Program-made: the position numbers and the translations under genes
Assembly: GCF_025377685.1 (NCBI RefSeq)
Contig: NZ_JACEHK010000002.1
Span: 372,001 to 436,000, forward strand
Reading direction: 5' to 3'
DNA from: Anaerobacillus sp. CMMVII
GTDB taxonomy: Bacteria; Bacillota; Bacilli; Bacillales; Anaerobacillaceae
Length of the DNA stretch: 64,000 nucleotides
Shown: in pieces, positions 8,339-16,376 of the stretch
How the letters are laid out: each line of letters starts with the position of its first letter
Position numbering within the stretch: the first letter of the stretch is position 1
The notes under the pieces: generated by a model
Databases searched by the model: none
The model's input: the letters and a program-made list of their open reading frames with translations, nothing else
What the model was told of the DNA's origin: nothing

Positions 8339-8994
8339 TAGAGTCCCTCATCTTCAAAGCGTTTTAAATCCTTGTTATGACCTATGACTATTAAGATATC
8401 ATTCTCGTAAATTTCTTGATCGGGGGTAGGTGAAATGATAACAGCTTCACCACGTTTAATTCCTAATATTGTACATCCAAACTTTGCCCTGATATCTAAT
8501 TCAGCAATTGTCCTGTTACTCACTTTCTTAGATGCAATTAATTCCATAATACTGTATTCAGGAGAAAGCTCAATATAATCGATAATTTTTTCCGATACTA
8601 AATAATGGGCAATTCTTACACCCATATCATGTTCAGGATGGATAATACGGTCGGCTCCAATCCGTTCAACTACTTTATGATGATATGGATTTTGAGCCTT
8701 TACCCAAACTTGCTTCACATTCATTTCTTTTAGCAAAAGTGTACATAAAATACTTGCTTGGATGTTATCACCAATCGCAACTACAACATATTCAAAATTT
8801 CTAATGCCTAATGAAAGCAGTGCATTTTCATCTGTTGCATTTGCAACAACTGCATGTGTTGAGAATCTTGCAAAATTATTAACTCTATCTTCATTTAAAT
8901 CGATCGCCAATACCTCATGACCCATTGTATAAAGTTCTTTACAAACACTCCCACCGAAACGACCAAGGCCAATAACAGCAAATTGCTTTTTCAT
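8338..8994 (-). CDS. ktrA: KtrA-type RCK regulatory subunit of K+ uptake
   Basis: This 218-residue cytosolic gating ring protein has an N-terminal RCK_N Rossmann domain with GLGRFGGSV (residues 8-16) and the acidic end of strand 2 (AIDLNEDRV), binding ATP/ADP. A C-terminal RCK_C domain (about 135-218) in homologues binds c-di-AMP. AAAGGAG sits 8 bases before ATG 8994. It is first gene of the ktrAB operon and lies downstream of a ydaO-type riboswitch, so c-di-AMP probably acts both on synthesis and on the protein. Confidence 0.93.
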   Translation of the reverse strand: MKKQFAVIGLGRFGGSVCKELYTMGHEVLAIDLNEDRVNNFARFSTHAVVANATDENALLSLGIRNFEYVVVAIGDNIQASILCTLLLKEMNVKQVWVKAQNPYHHKVVERIGADRIIHPEHDMGVRIAHYLVSEKIIDYIELSPEYSIMELIASKKVSNRTIAELDIRAKFGCTILGIKRGEAVIISPTPDQEIYENDILIVIGHNKDLKRFEDEGL

Positions 8995-9034
8995 TGAAAA
9001 GACTCCTTTAAGTAAAATGTTAGTTTTTGAGATT

Positions 9035-9062
9035 AAAAAAAGACCATTACAAAGAATGATCC
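9035..9062 (-). terminator. Regulated terminator of the c-di-AMP riboswitch
   Basis: On the minus strand GGATCATT pairs with AATGGTCT (one G-U) and is followed by a run of Ts. It lies between the aptamer and ktrA, where ligand-dependent premature termination is expected. Confidence 0.65.
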
Positions 9063-9095
9063 AATAGTTTGCCTATTTGACCCTCCTCTTCAAAA

Positions 9096-9226
9096 CGCTT
9101 ACGAGGTTAGCTGTCGGATTAGGGACAAAGAGTATCCCCTCTTACTTAATGTAAGATTCACCCCAAAATCAGTAAGAATTACTGACGAGTTGGTTCCCCC
9201 GCTCAAAAATTGACTCAGCGATTATA
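9096..9226 (-). promoter_or_regulatory. c-di-AMP riboswitch (ydaO/yuaA class) upstream of ktrAB
   Basis: Read on the minus strand, the leader carries the conserved blocks of the ydaO aptamer in order: AATCGCTGAGTC, GAGCGGGGGAACC, TTGGGGTGAAT, GGGGATACTCTTTG and CCGACAGCTAACCTCGTAAG. In this class c-di-AMP binding promotes termination and so shuts off potassium uptake genes. It is followed by a terminator (9035-9062) and the ktrA start at 8994, the usual arrangement for ktrAB in Bacillus. Confidence 0.93.
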
Positions 9227-9241
9227 GGTTTATGATATGTA

Positions 9242-9270
9242 AATTTACTCCTCAAAAGGTCGATTGTCAA
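9242..9270 (-). promoter_or_regulatory. Sigma-A type promoter for the ktrAB leader
   Basis: On the minus strand there is TTGACA (9265-9270), a 17-base spacer and TAAATT (9242-9247), followed by the riboswitch 15 bases on. The -35 is perfect and the -10 is weak. The remainder of this gap (9271-9531) shows no ORF or clear structure; it must hold the promoter of the kinase at 9532, which I cannot pick out confidently. Confidence 0.6.
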
Positions 9271-9531
9271 CATATATTTTCTTACTCTTTTTGTGTTTCT
9301 TTGTCACAAAATTTAGTGATATTTGGAATAGTTTCATAGGGCTTTCGAACAATTCCTAGATCTTTATGGTTAATGGCTATGGTGGATTTTTCTGTAAGGG
9401 TAATAAAAAAATTGTCAAGTAAGTAAATGTGGATAAATATTGAAAAATATCAAAAAGAAACTTCCATTTTTTATAATTTAAACTATTCTAATAGTGTGTA
9501 ATTATTTGGAGTAAGGAGGGTAGAACTATTT

Positions 9532-10821
9532 ATGTATTCTATCGAAGGGTTACTATTAAACGTTTTGTTAGTAGTCTTTTTTCTATTATTCGTGCCTTTA
9601 TTATTAATGAGAAACTTTAAGACAACGACCCACAGTTACAAAAAATGGATCTTTATCTCTTCTACTAGTTTGGCAATTATTACTTGTATCACATTTCCGA
9701 TTAATTATAGCGAAGGTTTTTATTACGACCCACGTTTTGTAGCTCAAATCGTAGGTGGGTTGTACGGGGGAGTTCCTGCAAGTATTATTTTTTGGGTAGT
9801 TACCGTATCTTATCGGGCAATATTTGGTGGGTTGGGTGTTTACTCAACGTTTATCGTTTCAACACTAATTTTAATTTTAACAATTCTCTATACTTCCAAG
9901 TTTCATCTAGCATCAAAAAAGAAAAAATTACTAATTGGAACTTGGTTTTCGATAATTACTAGCTTTTTTGTCATTGGTTTTACGTCGATCTTTTTTAGCC
10001 TTACAGGAATTGTAATTGCTGATGTAGCCCATTTTATCTTACAATTATGTTCTATTGTGATAATTATTTATATTCTAGAAATCGTTAGTGAGACTTCGTA
10101 CATAAATAAGAGAATTATTAATGCTGAGAAAATGAAGGTTGTCAGTCATTTAGCATCTTCAATTTCTCATGAAGTTCGAAATCCTCTTGCGGTAGTCAGG
10201 GGTTTTTTGCAGATGATGCAACAAACTGATTTACCTTTGGAGAAAAGAAAAGATTTTCTAAAAATTTCAATTTCAGAAATTGACCGTGCAAATGATATAA
10301 TTCGTAACTATTTAACGTTTGCTAAACCTTCGCCTGATCATTTAGAAGTTCTCGATATCAAAAAAGAGTTACAGAGGGCCATTGAAATAATAACGCCGTT
10401 AGCTAATATGAATTGTGTTGTAATTCAAACAAATTTAGCTCAGTTTTTTATTAAAGGAGAGTCTCAACTTTTACAACAATGTTTATTAAATATCACGAAG
10501 AATTGCATAGAGGCAATGCCAAATAGTGGGAAATTACAGATCATAACCAAGAAAAGCAATGCTGAAGTTATGATTGAGATTATTGATAACGGTAAAGGTA
10601 TGACACAAGAACAAATATCAAGACTAGGAGAACCTTATTATTCTACTAAAGGTCAGGAAGGAACTGGTCTTGGAATGATGGCAGTTATGAAAATTATTGA
10701 GTTAATGAACGGTAGATTAAATGTAATAAGCAAGGTAAATCAAGGGACAAGCTTTCAAATACATTTACCACTTGTAAACCTAAATTCTGAACAAGCTACT
10801 GCACTCCTCGAAAATAACTAA
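9532..10821 (+). CDS. KinB-like membrane sensor histidine kinase (second paralogue)
   Basis: This 429-residue kinase is closely similar to the one at 726-2054 along its whole length. It has N-terminal membrane segments to about residue 190 with GGLYGGVPASI, the H-box SSISHEVRNPL (His213), the N-box NITKNCIEAMPNSG, G1 DNGKGM and G2 GTGLGM. The kinase cores are nearly identical, while the membrane sensing halves differ more. ATG 9532 follows TAAGGAGGG with good spacing. Like KinB it lacks PAS domains, and a sporulation or phosphorelay role is an inference. It is monocistronic and has no adjacent regulator. Confidence 0.87.
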   Translation: MYSIEGLLLNVLLVVFFLLFVPLLLMRNFKTTTHSYKKWIFISSTSLAIITCITFPINYSEGFYYDPRFVAQIVGGLYGGVPASIIFWVVTVSYRAIFGGLGVYSTFIVSTLILILTILYTSKFHLASKKKKLLIGTWFSIITSFFVIGFTSIFFSLTGIVIADVAHFILQLCSIVIIIYILEIVSETSYINKRIINAEKMKVVSHLASSISHEVRNPLAVVRGFLQMMQQTDLPLEKRKDFLKISISEIDRANDIIRNYLTFAKPSPDHLEVLDIKKELQRAIEIITPLANMNCVVIQTNLAQFFIKGESQLLQQCLLNITKNCIEAMPNSGKLQIITKKSNAEVMIEIIDNGKGMTQEQISRLGEPYYSTKGQEGTGLGMMAVMKIIELMNGRLNVISKVNQGTSFQIHLPLVNLNSEQATALLENN

Positions 10822-10896
10822 TTAGGTTGCTGCTCGTTTTTTGAACTGTATCTTCTATTCCTCGACCACATAGCACAAATGAAGGAGAGTGGTTTA

Positions 10897-11342
10897 ATGA
10901 AATTATCGTTAAAATCTATAAATAAGCAGAACTGGGAAGAAGCAATCCAATTATCAATAGCGGAGGGGCAAAAGTCTTACATTGCCTCTAACCTTTATTC
11001 GATCGCTGAAGTTCAGTTCTTAGATACCTTCAAGGCCATGGGGGTTTATTTAGAGTCTAAGATGGTTGGGTTACAATGTTTGGTATTGACCCTGATGATA
11101 ACAACTATTGGATTTATCGGTTAATGGTTGACCAACAATATCAAGGTAGAGGCATTGGCAAAGGAGCAATCTCACTTATAATTGAGGAGATTAGAAGAGA
11201 TAATGCTTTAAATATTCCGTTAATAATGATTGGATACCATCCAGAAAATCTTCAAGCAAAAATGGCTTATAAAAAGGCGGGGTTTACAGAAACCGAAGTG
11301 GCTCCTTGGGGAGAACAATTAGCTATGTATTCCTTAAAATAG
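10897..11342 (+). pseudogene. PaiA/BltD-like GNAT acetyltransferase, one-base frameshift
   Basis: The N-terminal part (MKLSLKSINKQNWEEAIQL, then SYIASNLYSIAEVQF) and the C-terminal part (YWIYRLMVDQQYQGRGIGKGA, then NLQAKMAYKKAGF) are two halves of one spermine/spermidine-type acetyltransferase. They sit in different frames. Adding one T at the TT of 11071-11072 gives MVG(F)TMFGIDPDDNNYW and a continuous 148-residue protein. ATG 10897 follows AAGGAGAG. The intact family acetylates polyamines or similar amines. The break is at a short T run, as elsewhere in the window, and may not be biological. Confidence 0.8.
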
Positions 11343-11532
11343 CAAGCCCAGTACATATTTGTGTTAATTCTATTTGAAAATATCGCCTTTTTTATTATCA
11401 AACTCGTAACATGAGAGATAATTGGTGTATAATTATTTAGTGAATCATTGCCTTTCATCTTTTCCAATTTAAATTGGTGAAGAATTGGCTTAAACTATAC
11501 TTGAGATAAAGCTGAAAGAGAGTGGAGCAATA

Positions 11533-12252
11533 ATGGGACGTAAATGGAACAATATTAAAGAAAAAAAAGCGTCAAAGGATGCAAATACAAGTCGTATTTA
11601 TGCAAAGTTTGGACGATTAATTTACGTAGCAGCAAAACAAGGTGAACCGAATCCAGAATCAAATCAAGCATTAAAAGTGGTACTTGAGCGTGCGAAAACG
11701 TACAGTGTACCAAGAGCAATTATTGATCGTGCGATCGAAAAAGCAAAAGGAAGTTCGGAAGAAAACTACGTTGAACTTCGTTATGAAGGTTTCGGTCCAA
11801 ATGGTTCAATGATTATCGTTGATACATTAACGAATAACGTTAACCGTACAGCTGCAGAGGTGCGTGCTGCTTTTAGTAAAAATGGTGGGAACATGGGAGT
11901 AAACGGATCTGTTTCGTATATGTTCGATGCTACAGCAGTATTTGGAATTGAAGGGAAAACAGCTGATGATGTGCTTGAAATTTTAATGGAAGCTGATATA
12001 GACGTACGCGACATTATTGAAGAGGATGAAGCGGTTATCGTTTATGCTGAACCTGATCAGTTCCATGTTGTGCAAGAAGCATTAAAAAACGTTGGGATTA
12101 CAGAGTTTACCGTAGCGGAACTTTCAATGCTTGCTCAAAATGATGTAACTCTCCCAGAGGACGTACAAGTAAAATTCGAAAAAATAATTGATACATTAGA
12201 GGATCTAGAAGACGTTCAACAAGTGTACCATAATGTTGATTTAGGCGAATAA
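11533..12252 (+). CDS. yeeI: YebC/PmpR (TACO1) family protein, YeeI-like
   Basis: This 239-residue protein begins [20 protein letters not shown] and carries the basic N-terminal helical bundle and following alpha/beta domains of the YebC family. The MGRKWNNI start is characteristic of the shorter YebC_II subgroup (B. subtilis YeeI). YebC proteins have been linked to transcription control and, more recently, to translation through difficult proline-rich stretches on the ribosome; the role here is inferred from family only. An AGAGAGTGGAG site precedes ATG 11533. Confidence 0.92.
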   Translation: MGRKWNNIKEKKASKDANTSRIYAKFGRLIYVAAKQGEPNPESNQALKVVLERAKTYSVPRAIIDRAIEKAKGSSEENYVELRYEGFGPNGSMIIVDTLTNNVNRTAAEVRAAFSKNGGNMGVNGSVSYMFDATAVFGIEGKTADDVLEILMEADIDVRDIIEEDEAVIVYAEPDQFHVVQEALKNVGITEFTVAELSMLAQNDVTLPEDVQVKFEKIIDTLEDLEDVQQVYHNVDLGE

Positions 12253-12274
12253 ACTCCCGACCTGAAAAGGGAAG

Positions 12275-12303
12275 AGACCACTCAAAATAAAATGAGTGGT
12301 CTT
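12275..12303 (+). terminator. Terminator of the yebC-family gene
   Basis: A 10-bp stem AGACCACTCA/TGAGTGGTCT (12275-12284 with 12293-12302) with an A-rich loop, 22 bases after the stop. Confidence 0.8.
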
Positions 12304-12335
12304 ATTAATAGTTTAAGAAAGTATAAAATTTCAAC

Positions 12336-12544
12336 GTAATAACTGTCTAGCTCCAAGACACATCAGTGAAGTTACTTCATTGCAGGTTTTGCGACGAGTA
12401 AACGTAGTGACGCAGGAGCAGCGCCCTGGGTAGCCCCTCGAGGTCAAATAACCTTCGAGAATAAAAGTGAAAGAGCACACTTTTTTTCTCGAAGAACATT
12501 TGCTTGTCGGGGCTACCCAGGGCGCTTGCGCTTTTCTTAGTTGT
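12336..12544. repeat. Dispersed TCTAGCTCCA-type palindromic repeat (full copy)
   Basis: The element begins TGTCTAGCTCCA and ends GGGCGCTTGCGCTTTTC. Long arms of 17 bp (12421-12437 with 12509-12525, GCGCCCTGGGTAGCCCC and its complement) enclose an A/T-rich middle with CTCGAGGTCAAATAACCT. A module with GCGACGAGTAA and CGCAGGAGCA sits near its left end and is shared with copies A and D of the other repeat family. A truncated relative lies at 31277-31345. Such TCTAGCTCCA...GCGCTTGCGCTTTTC elements are common between Bacillaceae genes. The open frames across it are not genes. Confidence 0.75.
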
Positions 12545-12622
12545 TTAGTAGCCAATATAAGCGGAACCAACAATTACTAACAGAATGAACAACACAACGA
12601 TTAATGAGAAATTGTTATGCAT
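12545..12622 (-). CDS. YjcZ-family tiny hydrophobic protein (25 aa)
   Basis: The protein reads MHNNFSLIVVLFILLVIVGS with a short AYIGY end: a polar start, one membrane segment and an aromatic tail, typical of the YjcZ/YjfB-like tiny proteins often annotated as sporulation proteins in Bacillus. A near-perfect AAAGGAGGTG lies 7 bases before the ATG at 12622. The stop (12545-12547) sits at the edge of the palindromic repeat, which may act as its terminator. It is far shorter than normal gene-finding limits. The sporulation role is by family name only. Confidence 0.85.
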   Translation of the reverse strand: MHNNFSLIVVLFILLVIVGSAYIGY

Positions 12623-12899
12623 TCAATAACACCTCCTTTTGTGTTACAAGATTACTTTATGAAAAACGTTGGATTTAGGATGGAGGTCTGCCTATCTTTT
12701 TAAAAATTAGTGAAAATGCCGTGCCGGGTGAGGGCAGTTAGCATAGAAGGTATTTCTCAAGATATTTGTAATGACAAAATATATCAAGGTTTCAGTGGTA
12801 TCTTTTCTAACATGCGATGGTAGTAAACGCAGAAATACACTATTAAGCAACAACAAAAAGAGCCTAGGAAAAAAAGAAAAACTTTGGAGGGAAACACAT

Positions 12900-13292
12900 A
12901 TGATTCATCATATTGAGCTGTATGTTTCAAATTTAGCAAATTCAATTAAATTTTGGGGCTGGTTATTAGAGGACTTAGGATTTCATAGTTATCAAAAGTG
13001 GGATAAGGGACATAGCTTTAAATTAGATAAATCCTATATAGTTTTTGTACAGACTGAAGACCGATTTTTAGATGTTCCCTATCACCGCTGTCGAGTTGGT
13101 TTAAACCATCTAGCTTTTCATGCAAAGTCTAAAGAACACGTTGATCAGGTAACTATAAAACTTAAGGATTTGGGCGTACCTATTCTCTATGAGGATAAGC
13201 ATCCTTTTGCAGGTGGAGAAGATTATTATGCTGTGTTTTTTGAGGATCCTGACAGGATTAAAGTCGAGTTAGTAGCTCCTAGTGAAGTATAG
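12900..13292 (+). CDS. VOC (glyoxalase/dioxygenase superfamily) protein
   Basis: This 130-residue single VOC module begins MIHHIELYVSNLANSIKFW, with a His metal ligand position at the start, GLNHLAFHAKS in the middle and YYAVFFEDPDRIKVELVAP at the end supplying the last Glu ligand. Such modules bind a divalent metal and catalyse diverse reactions or resistance; the substrate is unknown. ATG 12900 is chosen because TTGGAGGGAAAC precedes it; an upstream in-frame ATG at 12771 is not supported. The following GrpB gene starts 15 bases after the stop. Confidence 0.85.
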   Translation: MIHHIELYVSNLANSIKFWGWLLEDLGFHSYQKWDKGHSFKLDKSYIVFVQTEDRFLDVPYHRCRVGLNHLAFHAKSKEHVDQVTIKLKDLGVPILYEDKHPFAGGEDYYAVFFEDPDRIKVELVAPSEV

Positions 13293-13307
13293 AAGGGATG
13301 AACCGTA

Positions 13308-13805
13308 ATGGAAAAAGTCTATTTTTTTTCAAGCGATACGCTCTTTGAAGCAGCTGAATTTGCCTTTCAAATTCATAAAAAGAAAATCCATGAACTGCTT
13401 CCTGAAGCTGATATCCAACATGTCGGCAGTTCCGCCATACCAAATAGTCTCACGAAAGGTGACTTAGATATTCAAGTGAGAGTTAATACTGAAGCTTTCT
13501 TAACTGCTGTAAAAGCTCTTTCTACAATATATGAAAGTAACGAAGGGAGTATTAAGACAGACTTTTTTCGATCATTTAAAGATGATCATGCAGTCCCCCC
13601 ACTTGGTGTGCAATTAACTGTCATTGGTTCTGAATTTGATGATTTTTGGAAGTTTCGTGAAGTTCTATTAATGAATTTGCAATATCGCCATGAATATGAT
13701 CAATTAAAGAAACAGTTTGAAGGGAAAGAGATGGAAGATTACCGCGAAGCAAAGCATGCTTTTTTTCAAAGGTTGATGAAAACGAAAGAGTTTAATAACC
13801 TATAG
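13308..13805 (+). CDS. GrpB family (UPF0157) nucleotidyltransferase-fold protein
   Basis: This 165-residue protein carries the GrpB signature: IQHVGSSAIPNSLTKGDLDI, the GSxxIP.....GDxDI nucleotidyltransferase motif with two Asp residues. The start MEKVYFFSSDTLFEAAEFAF fits the family. The function in vivo is unknown; some members are fused to dephospho-CoA kinase. GAAGGGATG precedes ATG 13308. It lies between the VOC and GNAT genes with short gaps, probably in one transcript. Confidence 0.85.
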   Translation: MEKVYFFSSDTLFEAAEFAFQIHKKKIHELLPEADIQHVGSSAIPNSLTKGDLDIQVRVNTEAFLTAVKALSTIYESNEGSIKTDFFRSFKDDHAVPPLGVQLTVIGSEFDDFWKFREVLLMNLQYRHEYDQLKKQFEGKEMEDYREAKHAFFQRLMKTKEFNNL

Positions 13806-13843
13806 AAAAAACTTAAGATAATGTGAAATTTGGAGGAAGGTAT

Positions 13844-14311
13844 TTGCAGAAAATTATATTTGTTGAAATTGAGGTAAATAACCGACACAAATTTTTGGGT
13901 TATTTACTATTAGCAGATGAAAGTGAAGAAGTAGTTGAAACATATATTCACCAGGGCGATATGTTTTCCATTTACTTGGAGGAGATATTGGTAGGAGTAA
14001 TGTTCTTCACATTCGAGCCAAATAATGTAGTCGAAATAAAAAATATGGCAATCTCACCTGAATTTCAGGGAAGGGGAATAGGGAAAGCACTTATTAACGA
14101 AGCCTTTAAAATGTATGAAAGCAAGGGTTTTAGTAAAATGATAGTCGGAACGGCCAATTCTAGCATATCAAATCTAGCTTTTTACCAGAAAGCTGGTTTT
14201 AGAATGAGTGCGATTAAAAAGAATTTCTTTCTACAATACCCAGAGCCTATTATTGAGGATGGAATAAGAGCAATCGATATGGTGATGTTTGAAAAAGAAT
14301 TAGGAAAATGA
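13844..14311 (+). CDS. GNAT family N-acetyltransferase
   Basis: This 155-residue GNAT domain has motif A (ISPEFQGRGIGKALINEA) in its middle and a NLAFYQKAGFRM motif B end. I place the start at TTG 13844, because GGAGG (13832-13836) is then 7 bases upstream, rather than at the GTG 13823 that precedes this ribosome site. The substrate is unknown. It ends the short run VOC-GrpB-GNAT. Confidence 0.8.
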   Translation: MQKIIFVEIEVNNRHKFLGYLLLADESEEVVETYIHQGDMFSIYLEEILVGVMFFTFEPNNVVEIKNMAISPEFQGRGIGKALINEAFKMYESKGFSKMIVGTANSSISNLAFYQKAGFRMSAIKKNFFLQYPEPIIEDGIRAIDMVMFEKELGK

Positions 14312-14458
14312 CTCAAACATATTGTTAAAATTGAAAAAAGGGTTAGGGAGGAGCTTTCTACGTGACCTAATTTTACAATTATTAGGAGTATGGATCACAT
14401 AGAACCATCCCCTTATATTGTACATTTAATAGGATGGACAGGTCGCGTAGTACTACTT

Positions 14459-14488
14459 AAAAAGCCACTTGATGACTTCAAGTGGCTA
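14459..14488 (-). terminator. Terminator of the first ECF sigma/anti-sigma operon
   Basis: A 10-bp stem AGCCACTTGA/TCAAGTGGCT (14463-14472 with 14478-14487) is followed on the minus strand by a T run. It lies immediately past the stop of the minus-strand gene at 14496. Confidence 0.8.
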
Positions 14489-14495
14489 ACTATTT

Positions 14496-15224
14496 TCATT
14501 GAAACGGCAACCAATTAACTCTCCAAATACCATTTTCACTTTTGGTTAATCCAAAACTGATTGCTTTTTCTTCCGATATTAAGATCCCAGCACTCGTTTC
14601 GTTGTAAAATATCTCTTCAAGATTTTCGGTGCTTTTTATCTCCTCAATTAACTGTAGATGTTCCTCACGGCTTTCGCTTTCAATGGCAGAAACAAAATCG
14701 GAGACAGTAGGGAATATTTTTATATACATTTCATCCTGAATAAAGAATGCATATTGTGTTTCATAGTCTTGTAGTTCTTGAGCGTAGAAATAAAATTTGA
14801 AAATTTCAATAGGGCTTAGCCCCCGAAGGATTTCCTCATCTTTTGTATCGGCAAATTGTTGGTACGTTTTAAGCAACTCTAACGAGAGCCAATTGCTATC
14901 ATTCATAGTACGACTTTCAAGACCATCTGCTCGATGATCATTTGCAGTAAATAGTACTGGGGTACTTTCATTTCCTGGCATGTTAAAGTTTTGGTTTTGC
15001 GTGAAACTAAGTTCATTTATTACAAAATTTCCTATAAAAAAGATCCCAACCATAACTAAAGCTGCCGTTAAAAAATGAGGAATGAAATTTCGGGTAATAC
15101 GGGAATGAGTTCTATTCTGGGCAATTTTTTTACGAATTCTTTTTTTATCTTCTTCGTTAAACACGGGCTTTGTTGATAAATAATTGTCAAACTGGTCTCT
15201 TAATTGATTTAATTCTTTATTCAA
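14496..15224 (-). CDS. Probable membrane-bound anti-sigma factor (ECF partner 1)
   Basis: This protein has a charged, helical N-terminal region of about 65 residues (NKELNQLRDQFD, EEDKKRIRKKIAQ), one membrane segment (ITRNFIPHFLTAALVMVGIFF region) and an outer domain of about 150 residues. That plan, and its position directly after and overlapping the ECF sigma gene, fit an anti-sigma factor. No zinc-binding ZAS motif is seen. The start is uncertain: TTG 15224 or GTG 15233 fit the AAAGAGGTG ribosome site and give a small overlap with the sigma gene; an upstream start at 15275 would need a 59-base overlap. The outer domain is not recognised. Confidence 0.7.
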   Translation of the reverse strand: MNKELNQLRDQFDNYLSTKPVFNEEDKKRIRKKIAQNRTHSRITRNFIPHFLTAALVMVGIFFIGNFVINELSFTQNQNFNMPGNESTPVLFTANDHRADGLESRTMNDSNWLSLELLKTYQQFADTKDEEILRGLSPIEIFKFYFYAQELQDYETQYAFFIQDEMYIKIFPTVSDFVSAIESESREEHLQLIEEIKSTENLEEIFYNETSAGILISEEKAISFGLTKSENGIWRVNWLPFQ

Positions 15225-15786
15225 CAGACTCACCTCTTTTTCCCATATAGATGGTGTGTAATTTTTCTCGTGCACGTTTTAAGCGCGTTTTAACAGTCCC
15301 CTGGTTTAACCCTGTTAAACCGGCAATCTCTTCAATCGTAAAGTCTTTATAATAAAATAATAGGATTACTTCACGGTACTTAATAGGTAGTGACATAACT
15401 TGTTCCATCAAAAAAGCACAATCATCTTTTTGAATAGCGTTTATTTCGGGAGTGGCAGTATCAGCTCTTGTAAAGGCAATGACTTTTTCAACAATCTCGA
15501 TATTTCGAAAATGCCAACTCCGCTTAAAATCTTTGCATTTATTGATAGCAATCGAATAAATCCAAGTTCTAATTGCCGATTTGCCAGTAAATTGATCAAG
15601 CTTTAAATAAATCGTTAAAAATACATCTTGGGTTAGATCATCTGCTTGCGCCCAATTTTTTGTATAGGTGAAGATAAGCCGTTTGATTTCTTCACCGTAT
15701 TGAATCATGAGTTGTTCAATGGCTTCTTCTTTGTCGACGTTCCTGAATTGATCATCATCATTTCTATTATGATTTTGTGCATACAA
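15217..15786 (-). CDS. ECF-type RNA polymerase sigma factor 1
   Basis: This 189-residue sigma-70 family protein has region 2 (IFTYTKNWAQADDLTQDVFLTIY) and region 4 with a helix-turn-helix (LPIKYREVILLFYYKDFTIEEIAGLTG, then TVKTRLKRAREKL). There is no region 1.1 or 3, hence the ECF class. The start is TTG 15786 with AGGGAGG 10 bases upstream. It is the first gene of a two-gene operon with a membrane partner, and an ECF-type promoter lies about 75 bases upstream, so autoregulation is likely. The inducing signal is unknown. Confidence 0.9.
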   Translation of the reverse strand: MYAQNHNRNDDDQFRNVDKEEAIEQLMIQYGEEIKRLIFTYTKNWAQADDLTQDVFLTIYLKLDQFTGKSAIRTWIYSIAINKCKDFKRSWHFRNIEIVEKVIAFTRADTATPEINAIQKDDCAFLMEQVMSLPIKYREVILLFYYKDFTIEEIAGLTGLNQGTVKTRLKRAREKLHTIYMGKRGESVE

Positions 15787-15860
15787 AGGTATCAGACCTC
15801 CCTATATTAATTTTAACTAGGATAAATTGGCTGTCCCACCTCTTTTCTTTATCTACTGAT

Positions 15861-15889
15861 ATGACGATTCAATTTAACTCTAAGTTTCA
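15861..15889 (-). promoter_or_regulatory. Candidate autoregulatory ECF promoter for the sigma gene at 15786
   Basis: On the minus strand TGAAAC (15884-15889), a 17-base spacer and CGTCAT (15861-15866) match the general Bacillus ECF pattern TGAAAC-N16/17-CGTC. It lies about 75 bases before the sigma gene start. Confidence 0.6.
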
Positions 15890-15987
15890 TTTCACTAAAC
15901 TTTTAAGAAATTAAACAACAAAAACTTACGAAAAGTGCTTACAAAATGAAAAAGAGCCTGCCATTTGCAAGCTCTTACACATCGAAT

Positions 15988-16299
15988 TTAATCTTGTGAG
16001 GTTAATTCTAATATTGCCCCAGTATTTCCGTCTACAATGAAGTCAAATTGATAAAACTCACCTTCAATTGTACAAGAGACACCACCACGATAGACAGTGT
16101 AATCTAAAAGATTTTTTTCGTAGCTTTCGGGGATCATATGAATCCAAGATCCTTCAATAACGCCTTGCTTTCCTAACTTTTGCTTTACTACCCGTAAAGC
16201 TTTTTCAGGTGAGATGAGTTCTTTGGTCATTTGATCTTTAAGAACTGCCCCAACAATAAAGCCAACTCCAGCCCCAAGTAAAAATCGTTTCCAGCTCAT
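15988..16299 (-). CDS. ytzB: YtzB-like PepSY domain protein
   Basis: This 103-residue protein has an N-terminal hydrophobic segment (LLGAGVGFIVGAVL, residues 7-20), then a PepSY-type region: SPEKALRVVKQKLGKQGVIEGSW and ending EFYQFDFIVDGNTGAILEL. It matches the small YtzB found beside ytoP in Bacillus, and the neighbour at 16640 is indeed the YtoP homologue. PepSY modules are thought to bind or inhibit peptidases; that is inference here. An AAAGGAAAGAGGTGG site precedes the ATG. It is transcribed away from ytoP. Confidence 0.8.
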   Translation of the reverse strand: MSWKRFLLGAGVGFIVGAVLKDQMTKELISPEKALRVVKQKLGKQGVIEGSWIHMIPESYEKNLLDYTVYRGGVSCTIEGEFYQFDFIVDGNTGAILELTSQD

Positions 16300-16376
16300 G
16301 TTTTGCCACCTCTTTCCTTTTACATGATAACGTTTTCTAAATAACTTTTCTTGGCGAAATAGTAAATAGTTACTTT

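Noticed and set aside
12331-12573. 80-codon minus-strand frame across the palindromic repeat
   Set aside because: It is a reading of the repeat itself and overlaps the well supported YjcZ-type gene; such frames arise from the GC-rich arms.
16324-16337. Possible cre site TGATAACGTTTTCT upstream of ytzB
   Set aside because: Two mismatches at conserved positions (fourth and last) of TGWAANCGNTNWCA; too weak to claim CcpA control.
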